Notes: generated from the letters alone by a model not told the origin. Positions 34,573 to 43,565 are shown, numbered from the stretch's first letter. The stretch: DNA of 64,000 nt from an uncultured Opitutia bacterium (GCA_903840355.1 CAIMFJ010000004.1:1-64000), one strand, 5' to 3'. Translations and numbers: made by a program.

Positions 34573-36816
34573 TTACTTTTGTTCAGCAGGTTTGGCAGCT
34601 TTCGTGGCGTCGGACGTCGTAGAATCCACAATCGCATTAAACGGATTGCTCGTAGCGGCATCCGTCGGCGACTTCTTACCTTCAGGATTATAAGGAGGTA
34701 ACTTACGTTGGATAATCTTAACCGTTTCTTCGCCGATGTCGGTGGCACGGATACGGTTCAATGAATCCAAGTTATCAACCGCGTCATTGTTCAACACGTA
34801 AGGACGCAAGAAGACGACGATTTCGGTGCGCACGTCATCGGAATTGCCGCCACCCAACCAGTCGCCGATGAAAGCGAACGGCCCTAGGCGACTCTTGTTC
34901 ACTTGCTTGTTGCGACGCTGCAGACCACCGAGCACCACGATTTCACCGCTCATCGCCGTCACGAAGGAATCCGTTTCGCGGCGGCCGATGACAGGCTGAT
35001 TATTGCCGTCGATCTGTACTTGTGAAAGCACGTCTTCCACCATCGAGGAGACTTGGAGTTGCACGGCACCGTCTTTACCGATGAGCGGTAAGATTTTGAG
35101 CGTGATACCAATATCGCGTTGCGAAACCGTGGAAGTCGTCGTCCCAGGCGTCACCGTCGAAGCGGTTGTACCCGTGATGACAGGGCGAGATTCACCGACG
35201 AAGATGGTCGCTTCTTTATTGTGCGTAGTCGTGATGGAAGGCACCGAGAGAATCCGGGTGTCGCTCTTCGTAGGATTGGTAGAGAGCGAGATAATCCCGG
35301 CGAGGTTGCCGCTGGAATTAATCGTCGCTTGAGTACCCGCACCACCTGTACCCGTCAAAGTACCGCCCGCAAAGGTGCCAGAAGTGGCGACCAGTTTGCC
35401 GTTATTAAGCGTCAGGCCGAGGGCGTTAATTCCGCTCGTCTCTTGGTCTTCTAAAGTAATTTCTGCGACCATGACTTCGATGCGCACTTGGGGCAACACG
35501 ACGTCGATTTTGTCGATGAGTTCATGGAGCAAGCGCAAGTCGGACTTCGTGCCCGACACGACGACTGAATTGCTACGGGCATCAGGGATGACCGTGACCG
35601 TGGCACTGAATTCGTCGGCCCCATTTTGATTGGTGCCATTAGCGGCCGCACCAGCGTTAGCCGCACCAGGGGCGGCAGGAGCCGCATTGGCGGCACCTAA
35701 AGCACGGTTCGTGCCGTTGGTACGATTGGTCGTATTACCAGTGCGCGTGGCGGCGGTCGTTTGACCCGTGATTAATTGGGTGATCAACGTGGCTACATCG
35801 GTAGCCGTTGCATGGCGCAGGAAGACCACGTCGGTCTTCGTGTTAGGATCCGAGTCGGCGTCTAACTGACTGATTAACTTATCAAAGAAATCATGCTGTT
35901 CGGGAGAACCCATGATGATGACACGATTCGTACGCTCGTCGGCCGTGAAGCTCGTCCCCGTGCTTAAGCGGAAGGGGGCAGCCCCTTGCGTCGCAGGTGT
36001 GCGCAACAAGGCCGTCAGTTTGGTAACTGTGTCGGCCGCCGTCGCATTCTTCAGCGCGTAAATCTTCGTCGTGATGAAGTCTAATTGCGGGCGATCCAAT
36101 TGTTGGAGAAGCATTTCAATCTTTTGCAGATTGGTAATCGAATCCGTGACGAGCACGGCGTTATTACGGCTGAAATAAACGGGAGGGTTGGCTAACGTGG
36201 AGTTGAGCATGCCCGTGACGGGCTGAACAATCTCTTGGCCGTTGGCGTGCTTGAGCACGAAAATCTTCGAAGCCACGCGACCGCTTGGAGGCATGGTCAG
36301 GGTGCTTTCCATGATCAACATCGGCGACTCAGCCTTGGCGACTTGGTTAGGAACGACTTTTAAGAATTTATCGCCCTGCTGAATGACCGAAACGCCGTTG
36401 AGGCTTAACAAAGTTTCTAAGGCGAGGAGCGCATCATCGCGCGTGATATTCGCAGGCAACGACAGGGTGTAGAGGTTAGCGGGCAAAGCTTGCGGGCGTA
36501 ACACACTCTTACCGGTCCAGCGTTGGAGCAATTCGAGGACTTGCGAGATCGTCTCGTCGCGCAACACCAAGGGGCCAACCTTGTCGCTACCCGACAACGA
36601 AGGAAGGGGCACGGCGGCAACCGTTCCAGCAACGACCACAGGCGCGGCCGGAGCGGCGGGGGCCGCTGGGGTGGCGGGCTTAGTAGTTGCACCAGCATCT
36701 GGCGTAACTTGGCCTAAAAAAGTAATGGGCAAGGCGAGGCCTGCCAGGTAAAGCCCAGCGACAGGAAGGGCATGACGCAAAGGGGTACGATGCGAGGTAA
36801 GTCGAGACGCAGACAT
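34573..36816 (-). CDS. gspD: type II secretion secretin GspD
   Basis: About 747 residues from the ATG at 36816; ATG at 36840 is also possible. An N-terminal signal (HALPVAGLYLAGLALPITFLG) and an Ala/Pro linker precede the N0 domain, then N1-N3 repeats (KIFVLKHANGQEIVQPV, TKIYALKNATAADTVTKL, DVVFLRHATATDVATLI). The C-terminal secretin domain (VRIEVMVAEITLEDQE, ARNSV-like VPDARSNSVVVSG, VVLGGLQRRNKQVNKS) forms the outer-membrane channel. An Asn/Ala/Gly insert of about 40 residues sits in the N3 repeat, longer than usual. First gene of the D-E-F arm. Confidence 0.93.
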   Translation of the reverse strand: MSASRLTSHRTPLRHALPVAGLYLAGLALPITFLGQVTPDAGATTKPATPAAPAAPAAPVVVAGTVAAVPLPSLSGSDKVGPLVLRDETISQVLELLQRWTGKSVLRPQALPANLYTLSLPANITRDDALLALETLLSLNGVSVIQQGDKFLKVVPNQVAKAESPMLIMESTLTMPPSGRVASKIFVLKHANGQEIVQPVTGMLNSTLANPPVYFSRNNAVLVTDSITNLQKIEMLLQQLDRPQLDFITTKIYALKNATAADTVTKLTALLRTPATQGAAPFRLSTGTSFTADERTNRVIIMGSPEQHDFFDKLISQLDADSDPNTKTDVVFLRHATATDVATLITQLITGQTTAATRTGNTTNRTNGTNRALGAANAAPAAPGAANAGAAANGTNQNGADEFSATVTVIPDARSNSVVVSGTKSDLRLLHELIDKIDVVLPQVRIEVMVAEITLEDQETSGINALGLTLNNGKLVATSGTFAGGTLTGTGGAGTQATINSSGNLAGIISLSTNPTKSDTRILSVPSITTTHNKEATIFVGESRPVITGTTASTVTPGTTTSTVSQRDIGITLKILPLIGKDGAVQLQVSSMVEDVLSQVQIDGNNQPVIGRRETDSFVTAMSGEIVVLGGLQRRNKQVNKSRLGPFAFIGDWLGGGNSDDVRTEIVVFLRPYVLNNDAVDNLDSLNRIRATDIGEETVKIIQRKLPPYNPEGKKSPTDAATSNPFNAIVDSTTSDATKAAKPAEQK

Positions 36817-36862
36817 AAGGGTAAACTCTGATAACAGCATGAACTCAAAATAGTTCGATTAC

Positions 36863-36953
36863 TTTTCACCCTTTTCTGAGGAATTTCATGCCAAAGGCCC
36901 CTTTCACCCTAAACCGGTCGTAAAAGGCATAATTTAGTGAACATAATTTCACC
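36863..36953. promoter_or_regulatory. three TTTCACC repeats in the gspD divergent promoter region
   Basis: TTTCACC occurs at 36864-36870, 36902-36908 and 36947-36953, all in the same direction, with 38 and 45 bases between copies. The region separates gspD from the hypothetical gene at 37006 and is AT-rich. The repeats may be regulator sites; chance cannot be excluded. Confidence 0.3.
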
Positions 36954-37005
36954 TTTTTCTTGCCATATCCCCTAAAATGCCATCTTTAAGGTCCCTTTTA
37001 CCTCC

Positions 37006-37539
37006 ATGCGTGACGATATTCCAGAATGGCTTGGAAAGCCACCCCGGCGCGGCTCGGAAGCCTGGGCTAACTGGCTCGAAAAATGGCGCCAGTACGCTCG
37101 CCAAGAACTTCGCGATACCACCTGTGACGACCCTGAATTTGATTTTGGCCTCCTCTCTGAAGAAGAACGGTGGCGCGTCGGCCTAGGTGTCGAAATTCGC
37201 AAGGCGATCGCCCTCGGCCAAAGCGCGACCGCCCCCACCCTCCCCCCCAGTCGCAAAGTCAGCGATCACTTGCATGCCTCGGCCGTGGCTTGGCTCGTGG
37301 GTCGCTCCGTGCGCTCGCCGATTCCCGACGAGACCTTTCAAAAAGTTGGCCAATGGGTTGGTGAACGTGAAAACCCCCGGCGTCGGCGCATCGCCCATGG
37401 CATCCGCTACGGCTTCATCGCTGGTATTGGTGGCGAAGCGGCAACGCCCTCTTGGTCGACCCCCGAGTACGTCATTGCGTATGAGGCGGCTTGGGAGATG
37501 GGGAACGCCATCGCCATCGAACAAGACCCACGTGGATAA
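37006..37539 (+). CDS. hypothetical cytoplasmic protein
   Basis: 177 residues, no signal peptide or membrane segment. Rich in tryptophan, arginine and glutamate (MRDDIPEWLGKPP, AWANWLEKWRQYAR, ERWRVGLGVEIRKAIALG). No family recognised. The ATG at 37006 is the first in frame and lies after a divergent AT-rich region shared with gspD. rmuC follows 51 bases later on the same strand and may be co-transcribed. Confidence 0.62.
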   Translation: MRDDIPEWLGKPPRRGSEAWANWLEKWRQYARQELRDTTCDDPEFDFGLLSEEERWRVGLGVEIRKAIALGQSATAPTLPPSRKVSDHLHASAVAWLVGRSVRSPIPDETFQKVGQWVGERENPRRRRIAHGIRYGFIAGIGGEAATPSWSTPEYVIAYEAAWEMGNAIAIEQDPRG

Positions 37540-37590
37540 AACCTTTGGGGGGTTGCGGCCCCGCAAACTTCGGGCAGGCTAACCCGTCCT

Positions 37591-38949
37591 ATGGACCCCT
37601 TGTATATTGTGCTCATCACCTTCCTCCTCGTGGTTGGTGCCTTCGGCGTTAGCTTGCTCTACTTTAAATCCAAAAGCCTCACCAACGAGCCGACGGGGGC
37701 AAATGTTTTGGCAGAAAGTCTGCAGCAACAATTAATCGAAGTTAAAAATAAAAATAATGCTTTAGAAGCTCAACTCAGCCAAGCCGTGCAAAAAGCGGCG
37801 GGGCTCGAGGCTTCCTTAGCAGCCGCCGAAACGGCTAAAAATAAAGCCGAAGAAGATCGCGTCCAGGATTTAGCCCAAGCCCGGGCCGCGGCGGTAGCCG
37901 ACCTCGAAAAAGCGGAACAGCGTTTTCAAAAAGCGCTCGATGCGATGAAAGAAACCTTTGAGAAAACAAGTCAGGATGTGTTGAAAGGCATGACGCCGGA
38001 CGTGACGAAAGAAGTCGCCAGCAAAGTCGATCCGCTAATCAGTCAAATTCAAACGACCCTCAACGAGTATCGCAAAACGATTAACGATAAATTCACCACG
38101 CAAGACCAGTCGCTCAATCGCGTGAATGAGCAAATGGATCTCCTGAAGAAGTCGTCGGAGACTTTAGCCAAGAACACGGAAAGTTTTACCGCCGTCCTCA
38201 AGTCGTCGTCACACCGCGGCAAGTGGGGCGAAGTGACGTTGCGTCGCGTAGTAGAAGCTGCGGGCCTCAGCCCTCACTGCGATTTTGCCGAGCAAGTGAA
38301 GCAGGACGATTCGCGCCCTGACCTTATTATCAAACTCCCAGGCAACCGTTGCATCATCGTCGATTCCAAGGTGCCTGAATTCGATCGACCTGAAACCGAA
38401 ACGACGGAACAAAATCGCCAAGAATTCGTGCAAGCCCATGCCAAAAAACTCAAGGACACCATCCGTGATTTGGCGAAACGCGACTACCCCGCAGTAATGG
38501 CTAAAAACGGGCAACTCGTTCCTTTTAACCAAGTCATCCTTTTCTTGCCGGCAGAATCTTTGCTGAGTGCCGCCTTAGAAGGAAACCCTGATTTAATCCT
38601 CGAAGCACAAAGGGAGCAGATTCTGTTAGCCACGCCCGCGACCCTGATTGGCTTCCTCGGGGCCATCCACTTGGCCTGGCAACAAAACCAGCAAGCCGAG
38701 AATGCGGCCGCCATTGCAGAAGAAACCAACGAGTTGTTCAAACGCGTCGCCAAGTTTGTTGAGTACATCGTCAAGATCCGGAAAGAATTAGACGGCGCGA
38801 CCAAGGCGATGAACGATGCCATCGGTAGTTACGAAGGCCGGGTATTACCGCAGGGTGAAAAATTAAAGAAGCTGGGCGTAGCTCCGCAAGTCGACCCCTT
38901 ACCCAGCATCGCCCCCCTCGAAAACACCCTCCGCGAACTCAAGCAATAG
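37591..38949 (+). CDS. rmuC: DNA recombination protein RmuC
   Basis: 452 residues. One N-terminal membrane segment (LYIVLITFLLVVGAFGVSLLYF), a long coiled coil (about 40-190, Ala/Lys/Glu/Gln-rich), then the RmuC nuclease-like domain with HRGKWGEVTLRRVVEAAGL, IIVDSKVPEFDR and PFNQVILFLPAESLLSAAL. RmuC limits DNA inversions at repeats and restricts structure-prone DNA. It precedes tRNA-Ala on the opposite strand. Confidence 0.9.
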   Translation: MDPLYIVLITFLLVVGAFGVSLLYFKSKSLTNEPTGANVLAESLQQQLIEVKNKNNALEAQLSQAVQKAAGLEASLAAAETAKNKAEEDRVQDLAQARAAAVADLEKAEQRFQKALDAMKETFEKTSQDVLKGMTPDVTKEVASKVDPLISQIQTTLNEYRKTINDKFTTQDQSLNRVNEQMDLLKKSSETLAKNTESFTAVLKSSSHRGKWGEVTLRRVVEAAGLSPHCDFAEQVKQDDSRPDLIIKLPGNRCIIVDSKVPEFDRPETETTEQNRQEFVQAHAKKLKDTIRDLAKRDYPAVMAKNGQLVPFNQVILFLPAESLLSAALEGNPDLILEAQREQILLATPATLIGFLGAIHLAWQQNQQAENAAAIAEETNELFKRVAKFVEYIVKIRKELDGATKAMNDAIGSYEGRVLPQGEKLKKLGVAPQVDPLPSIAPLENTLRELKQ

Positions 38950-38965
38950 GCTGACGCATCCCTGC

Positions 38966-39041
38966 TGGTGGAGCCGATGAGGTTCGAACTCACGGCCTCG
39001 TCATTGCGAACGACGCGCTCTACCAGCTGAGCTACGGCCCC
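38966..39041 (-). tRNA. tRNA-Ala (anticodon CGC)
   Basis: A 76-base cloverleaf including the encoded CCA. Acceptor stem GGGGCCG/CGGCTCC contains the G3-U70 pair that identifies alanine tRNAs. D stem GCTC/GAGC, anticodon loop TTCGCAA, T loop TTCGAAC. It is opposite to rmuC and slyD. Confidence 0.95.
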
Positions 39042-39155
39042 AAACAGCAGGAAGATTTATGGATGCCAAACCCTGCGATGGGGGTCAAGTTTAGATGCCT
39101 TGTCGCTTGCTTACCTGCCGGAGTCTCCTAACTTGAAAGTCTCATCTTTCTTTTT

Positions 39156-39779
39156 ATGCGCGTAGCCAAAGACACGGTCGTAGGCCTAGAATACACCCTC
39201 AAAGACGACAAGGGTAACGTCCTCGATGCCTCCGGTGATCGCGGTCCCATGGAGTACCTCCATGGAGCCCAAAACATCATCCCTGGATTAGAACAAGGCG
39301 TCGAAGGCTTGGCAGCGGGCGACACCAAGAGCGTCGTCGTACCCCCACAACTCGCTTACGGTGAATACAACGAAAAGCTTTTGCAAAACGTCCCCTTAGA
39401 ACGCTTCGGCACGCACCCCGTGGCCGTGGGAATGCGTTTTCATGCCGAGACCAACCTCGGGATGCGCGAACTTTTGATTAAGCAAATCAACGGCCAAGAA
39501 GTGATCCTCGACGGCAATCACCCGCTGGCTGGTCAGACGTTGCACTTCGATATTAAGGTCACCTCCGTCCGCGCGGCAGAACTCACCGAACTCGCCCACG
39601 GCCATCCCCACCAAGAAGGCGGATGCTGCGGGGGTAGCGGCGGCGGTTGTGGTTGTGGCAGTTCGGAAGGCAGCTGCTGCAGTTCCGAAGGCGGCGAAGG
39701 TTGCGGCTGTCACTCCGAAGCGGCGAGCCAAGAGAAGCAAGGTGGTTGTGGCTCCGAAGGTTGCGGTTGCGGACACTGA
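39156..39779 (+). CDS. slyD: SlyD-like FKBP peptidyl-prolyl isomerase with cysteine-rich tail
   Basis: 207 residues. The N-terminal 150 match SlyD: an FKBP fold split by an insert-in-flap domain (YTLKDDKGNVLDAS, GPMEYLHGAQNIIPGLEQ, VVVPPQLAYGEY, HPLAGQTLHFDIKV). Residues 151-207 are not the usual histidine tail but a Gly/Ser/Cys-rich tail with 11 cysteines (157, 158, 165, 167, 174, 175, 183, 185, 198, 203, 205) plus two histidines. SlyD folds proteins and delivers nickel; this tail looks suited to binding soft metals. A symmetric terminator follows. Confidence 0.88.
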   Translation: MRVAKDTVVGLEYTLKDDKGNVLDASGDRGPMEYLHGAQNIIPGLEQGVEGLAAGDTKSVVVPPQLAYGEYNEKLLQNVPLERFGTHPVAVGMRFHAETNLGMRELLIKQINGQEVILDGNHPLAGQTLHFDIKVTSVRAAELTELAHGHPHQEGGCCGGSGGGCGCGSSEGSCCSSEGGEGCGCHSEAASQEKQGGCGSEGCGCGH

Positions 39780-39797
39780 GCCACTCCGCCCTCGTTT

Positions 39798-39830
39798 AAA
39801 AAAACCGCCTGAACCCAGGCGGTTTTTTTA
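39798..39830. terminator. bidirectional terminator between slyD and the OsmC gene
   Basis: AAAAAACCGCCTG pairs with CAGGCGGTTTTTT around GAACC-like loop bases (39798-39829). The A-run and T-run serve both strands. Confidence 0.85.
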
Positions 39831-40238
39831 TGCCCAGTGCCAATTAAGATTAATAACAATATCGGGGTGGAGCGATTGCTTCACCGGACAAGCTTCGGCG
39901 GCGCGGATCAACCGGGCCTGCAATTCGGGGGCAATCCCCGCGGGCATCTGAATGGCTAAATCCAATTGGGCGATGCGGCGCGGCGGCAACGTCGTCATGT
40001 GCTTCTCCACCGTGATGGTTAAGCCTTTAAAATCCTGTCCCAAGTTGCGGGCCTGGATGCCCAAAATCGTCATGATACAAGTCGCCAGCGAAGTGGCCGT
40101 CAAATCCGTCGGCGAAAAAGACGCGCCCTTCCCTTGATTATCCACGGGCGCATCGGTGTGTAAAACCACTCCCGAGGGGCCATGCACGGCCTGGTTACGC
40201 AAGTCGCCTTCGTAGGTACAAACAATTTTTACGCCCAT
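39828..40238 (-). CDS. OsmC family peroxiredoxin-like protein
   Basis: 136 residues. Family pattern: GASFSPTDLTATSLATCIMTILG with the first redox cysteine and AEACPVKQSLHPDI with the second. OsmC-type proteins reduce organic hydroperoxides using these two cysteines. It is the downstream partner of the ferredoxin gene (48 bases upstream), which may share a transcript. The start ATG at 40238 has no Shine-Dalgarno sequence. Confidence 0.87.
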   Translation of the reverse strand: MGVKIVCTYEGDLRNQAVHGPSGVVLHTDAPVDNQGKGASFSPTDLTATSLATCIMTILGIQARNLGQDFKGLTITVEKHMTTLPPRRIAQLDLAIQMPAGIAPELQARLIRAAEACPVKQSLHPDIVINLNWHWA

Positions 40239-40285
40239 GGACAGAGCGTAAAGTCACTTAGTAAAACTGACCAGCCAAACCTCGC

Positions 40286-40522
40286 TTAGGCGTCGCCGTC
40301 TTTGCCGATAGCGTCCACGGGGCAACCTTCCAGGGCTTCCATGCACTTATCGATATCTTCTTGAGCCGTGGGCTGGGCAAAAACGTAAGTGTAGCCACCG
40401 TCATCTTGGCGAGCGAAGAATTTAGGGGCGGTCTCGCGGCAGAGATCGCAATCGATGCACTGCGAATCTACGTAAAATTTTCCGGCAACATTTTCCGGAC
40501 GCTTGTCGTTTTTATCAGCCAT
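40286..40522 (-). CDS. small 4Fe-4S ferredoxin
   Basis: 78 residues. One cluster is expected from CIDCDLC near residues 23-29 and CPVDAI near 67-72; the second set of cysteines found in two-cluster ferredoxins is missing, so it is a single-cluster protein of the Fer4-like kind seen in Bacteroidetes and Verrucomicrobia. It serves as a one-electron carrier; the partner enzyme is unknown. Confidence 0.85.
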   Translation of the reverse strand: MADKNDKRPENVAGKFYVDSQCIDCDLCRETAPKFFARQDDGGYTYVFAQPTAQEDIDKCMEALEGCPVDAIGKDGDA

Positions 40523-40556
40523 GGATGAGTAAAAATTGCGAGGGAGGAGAAAAGTG

Positions 40557-41018
40557 TCAAGAGCCCGAGTCGGGTGGGCGGATCATCACCATCAAGCGAT
40601 AAGGTCCCCAAAAGTTTTGCCGACCGGCCAAAAACGCCGCCGAAAGGTGGTCGGGGGTCCCATAGGTCACCAACATCTTAACTTGCGGCTTTAAATTTGG
40701 GCGCAGTCCGAGACCCACGTAGCTATCGGTGGACTGCAGGGGCTTCACCACCACAGATTCCACGGGGAGTTCAAATTCTTGAAGAATCGCTAAGCGGACG
40801 CGGCTGTGGGTGGCCTCATCGACCCCCTCCCAACAGAACAAGGACTCCATGGCTTTGGCATCATGCTGTTCGTAAGCATGATAAAGCGCTTCGGCTAAAT
40901 GGAGTTGGGCCCGGTGGTTATACCAACTCCAAATAAAAAAGGCACTCAGCCCGAGGACGACTCCGAGCAGGGCCGCGGAAAAGCGACGCCAAAAAGTCTG
41001 GGAGAAGAGGGAGGACAC
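40557..41018 (-). CDS. hypothetical membrane-anchored protein
   Basis: 153 residues from a GTG start. One membrane segment near the N-terminus (FSAALLGVVLGLSAFFIWSW), then a domain of about 120 residues outside the membrane (RAQLHLAEALYHAYEQHDAKAM), which could fold like a small NTF2 or SnoaL-type cone, judging by pattern only. It is separated from the ferredoxin gene by 34 bases. No function is proposed. Confidence 0.55.
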   Translation of the reverse strand: MSSLFSQTFWRRFSAALLGVVLGLSAFFIWSWYNHRAQLHLAEALYHAYEQHDAKAMESLFCWEGVDEATHSRVRLAILQEFELPVESVVVKPLQSTDSYVGLGLRPNLKPQVKMLVTYGTPDHLSAAFLAGRQNFWGPYRLMVMIRPPDSGS

Positions 41019-41050
41019 TTTGGGAGATGGGCGTTGACCGTCTTAATTAG

Positions 41051-42283
41051 ATGGCCGATAAGCAAAGAAAAACCATGTCGTCCGCAAACAACCCCTCCCC
41101 TGATTCCAGTCGGTATGCGGCCCGGGGTGTTTCCGCGTCCAAAAGCGAAGTCCACGCCGCAGTGGATCGCCTCGACCGGGGCCTTTATCCAGGGGCTTTC
41201 TGTAAGCTCACCCCTGATTACTTGACCCATAGCCCTGAGCACTGCGTGGTCACGCATTCCGATGGCTCGGGCACAAAAGCGCTTTTAGCTTACCTGTGGT
41301 GGAAAGAAACTGGCGACGCCTCAGTTTTCCGGGGTATCGCCCAAGACAGCATTGTGATGAATATCGACGACCTTTTATGCGTCGGCGTGACTAAGGGGGT
41401 CATCCTTTCCTCCACCATTAACCGCAATGCCAAGGCCATCCCGGGAGCGATTTTAGCGGAACTGATTGAGGGCACGGAAGAAGTCCTCGCCAACCTCCGT
41501 GAACAAGGGCTGGACATCCATTCGGGCGGGGGCGAAACCGCCGACGTCGGCGACCTGACCCCGACCCTGACCGTGGATTCAACCGCCACGGCCATCATGG
41601 CACGAAACACCGTCGTAGATGCCGCCCGCATTACCCCAGGACTAGCCATTGTCGGCATCGCCTCCGGCGGCACGTGCTCCTATGAAAAGGGCGAAAATAG
41701 CGGGATTGGCTCTAATGGCCTTACCAGCGCCCGGCACGAATTGCTCTCGAAATATTACGCCGAGAAATATCCCGAAACCTTTGATAAGCAAACACCTGCA
41801 AACTTAGCCTACTGCGGGCCGCACCGGCTTACCGACCCCCTTCCGGGATCCCAACTCTCGGTAGGGCAGGCGTTGCTCTCGCCCACGCGTACCTACACCC
41901 CTTTTGTTATTAAACTCCTCCAACTCTTAGGCCCTAAAGAGGTTAAAGGCATGGTTCATTGCTCTGGAGGCGGCCAAACCAAGTGCAAGCGCTTTGGAAC
42001 CAAGGTTCACTTCATTAAAGACAACCTTTTCCCCACTCCCCCAATTTTTGCTGAAATTGCTAAAATCAGCGGCACCGACGCCCAGGAAATGCACCAAGTC
42101 TATAATATGGGCCACCGCCTCGAAGTTTACTTAGAGCCCCAGCATGTCCCCGCCGTCCTCGCTTTGGCAGCCAGCTTGAAACTTGAAGCGTGCGTCGTTG
42201 GCCGCACCGAAGCTTCCACGCAACCCAATGGACAAAATCACATTACCCTTGATACCAAAGGCGGAAAGCTCGTTTACGCCTAA
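41051..42283 (+). CDS. purM: phosphoribosylformylglycinamidine cyclo-ligase (AIR synthase)
   Basis: 410 residues. PurM motifs: HSDGSGTKALLAYLWW, IVMNIDDLLCVGV, HSGGGETADVGDL, IVGIASGGTCSYEKG, GSNGLTSARHELL and VHCSGGGQTKCKRFG. The enzyme makes aminoimidazole ribotide in purine synthesis, using ATP. It is longer than E. coli PurM (345) because of a substitution of longer loops, a form common in Bacteroidetes and related phyla. The start may be the ATG at 41051 or the ATG at 41075. Confidence 0.88.
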   Translation: MADKQRKTMSSANNPSPDSSRYAARGVSASKSEVHAAVDRLDRGLYPGAFCKLTPDYLTHSPEHCVVTHSDGSGTKALLAYLWWKETGDASVFRGIAQDSIVMNIDDLLCVGVTKGVILSSTINRNAKAIPGAILAELIEGTEEVLANLREQGLDIHSGGGETADVGDLTPTLTVDSTATAIMARNTVVDAARITPGLAIVGIASGGTCSYEKGENSGIGSNGLTSARHELLSKYYAEKYPETFDKQTPANLAYCGPHRLTDPLPGSQLSVGQALLSPTRTYTPFVIKLLQLLGPKEVKGMVHCSGGGQTKCKRFGTKVHFIKDNLFPTPPIFAEIAKISGTDAQEMHQVYNMGHRLEVYLEPQHVPAVLALAASLKLEACVVGRTEASTQPNGQNHITLDTKGGKLVYA

Positions 42284-42312
42284 TTGTGAATCAGACGTAA
42301 AAAAGCGATCGG

Positions 42313-42388
42313 TGGTCGGGCAGACAGGACTCGAACCTGCAACACCTTGGTCCCAAACCAAGGACTCTACCAATTGAGATACTGCCCG
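42313..42388 (-). tRNA. tRNA-Pro (anticodon UGG)
   Basis: A 76-base cloverleaf with encoded CCA. Acceptor CGGGCAG/CTGCCCG with the C1-G72 pair typical of proline, anticodon stem CTTGG/CCAAG with loop TTTGGGA, T stem GCAGG/CCTGT with loop TTCGAGT. It lies 29 bases beyond the purM stop. Confidence 0.95.
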
Positions 42389-42475
42389 AAAACCGATGAC
42401 ACACGCTGATTTTGTATTGCCGTCCCTGTCAATCCGCTAATCTCCAACTGTTCCAACCCGCCTAAAATTCATTAT

Positions 42476-42997
42476 ATGGAAAACGATAGCATCTCAACCT
42501 CCTCCTCCTCTGAATCCAAACTGCCCCTCATCGTGGGTATCGTTGGTTTCGCTCTCGGTGCCGCTGGCCTCGTCCTCGGCATCAAAGCCAAAAGCGCTGC
42601 ACAAGCTGCTTCTGACGCTGCCGCTGAAGCTGGCAAGCAAGTCGCCGAGCTCAGCTCGACGATCGCTTCCAAAGCGAACGCCACGGACGTCCAAGCCATC
42701 GCGGCTGATTTAAGCGCGGTGAAGCAAGGCGTGGAGGCAAACAACACCGCTCTCAAAACTTCGATCGAAGAATTACAAAAGGCGGTCAAGAAGCCTGTCG
42801 CGACTACGGGTGACAAGAAGACCGACGGCGGCAAGTCCTCGCAAGCGGCGGGTCCAGGCGAAGTAATCGTAGGCAAGGGCGACACGCTCTCCTCGATTGC
42901 TAAGAAAGCCGGCATCTCGCTCAAAGCCCTCCAAGATTTAAATCCTTCGGTTAATCCGAATAAGTTGCAAATCGGTCAGCACTTAAAGACCAAGTAA
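42476..42997 (+). CDS. LysM-domain protein with coiled coil
   Basis: 173 residues. A serine-rich polar start, one membrane segment (about 16-39, LPLIVGIVGFALGAAGLVLG), a coiled coil (about 40-110, alanine-rich, VAELSSTIASKANATDVQ) and a C-terminal LysM domain (about 128-172, GDTLSSIAKKAGISLKALQDLN). The layout places LysM in the periplasm, where it would bind peptidoglycan. The protein probably anchors the inner membrane to the wall or spaces the envelope. It is 10 bases before the Nudix gene on the same strand. Confidence 0.8.
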   Translation: MENDSISTSSSSESKLPLIVGIVGFALGAAGLVLGIKAKSAAQAASDAAAEAGKQVAELSSTIASKANATDVQAIAADLSAVKQGVEANNTALKTSIEELQKAVKKPVATTGDKKTDGGKSSQAAGPGEVIVGKGDTLSSIAKKAGISLKALQDLNPSVNPNKLQIGQHLKTK

Positions 42998-43007
42998 AAC
43001 TTTTCGC

Positions 43008-43565
43008 ATGTCGGCGCCCTCCCGCTGGAACATCCAGCACGAAGCGCTCTACGCCGACTGTAAAGTTTTCCGGGTTTTCAAGGAACACTGTACGCACCCT
43101 CTCGATCACCGAGAGGGTGATTTTTTTGTCATCAAGTCCAACGACTGGGTGCTGGCGCTGCCAATCACGACCGAGGGTAAATTAGTCATGGTGCGCCAAT
43201 ACCGTTTCGGTCGACGGAGTCTTTCGCTCGAACCGCCAGGTGGCATCATCGATCCCAAAGAAGATCCCTGTAACGCCGCCGCCCGCGAAACCGCCGAAGA
43301 AACAGGCTACGCGCACGGACAAGCCACGCTGCTCGGGAGTTGTGCGACCAACCCCGCCATTCAAGCGAATCAATGCCATTTCGTGCTCTTGGAAGGCGTT
43401 ACGGCTACAGGCCAAATCTCGCCCGATGCCCACGAAGAAATTGAAATTATTTTACAAAGCCCACGCGAAGCCCTCGCCGCCGCGGAAACTAATCCCGAAA
43501 CTCACGCGCTCGCGTTGCTCGCCCTTTTTCGTCTGCGCCAAGCACGTCCCCAACTTTTTCTCTAA
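43008..43565 (+). CDS. Nudix hydrolase (ADP-ribose pyrophosphatase type)
   Basis: 185 residues. The Nudix box is complete: GIIDPKEDPCNAAARETAEETGY. The N-terminal part (YADCKVFRVFKEHCTHP, DFFVIKSNDWVLALPIT, VMVRQYRFGRRSLSLEPPGG) is as in ADP-sugar pyrophosphatases. It hydrolyses nucleoside diphosphate-linked substrates. Its stop and the start of the kinase gene overlap by TAATG, so the two are translationally coupled. Confidence 0.82.
   Translation: MSAPSRWNIQHEALYADCKVFRVFKEHCTHPLDHREGDFFVIKSNDWVLALPITTEGKLVMVRQYRFGRRSLSLEPPGGIIDPKEDPCNAAARETAEETGYAHGQATLLGSCATNPAIQANQCHFVLLEGVTATGQISPDAHEEIEIILQSPREALAAAETNPETHALALLALFRLRQARPQLFL

Noticed and set aside
42131-42373. Minus-strand frame overlapping purM and tRNA-Pro
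   Set aside because: Its start reads through the tRNA gene; this is a typical false frame over tRNA.
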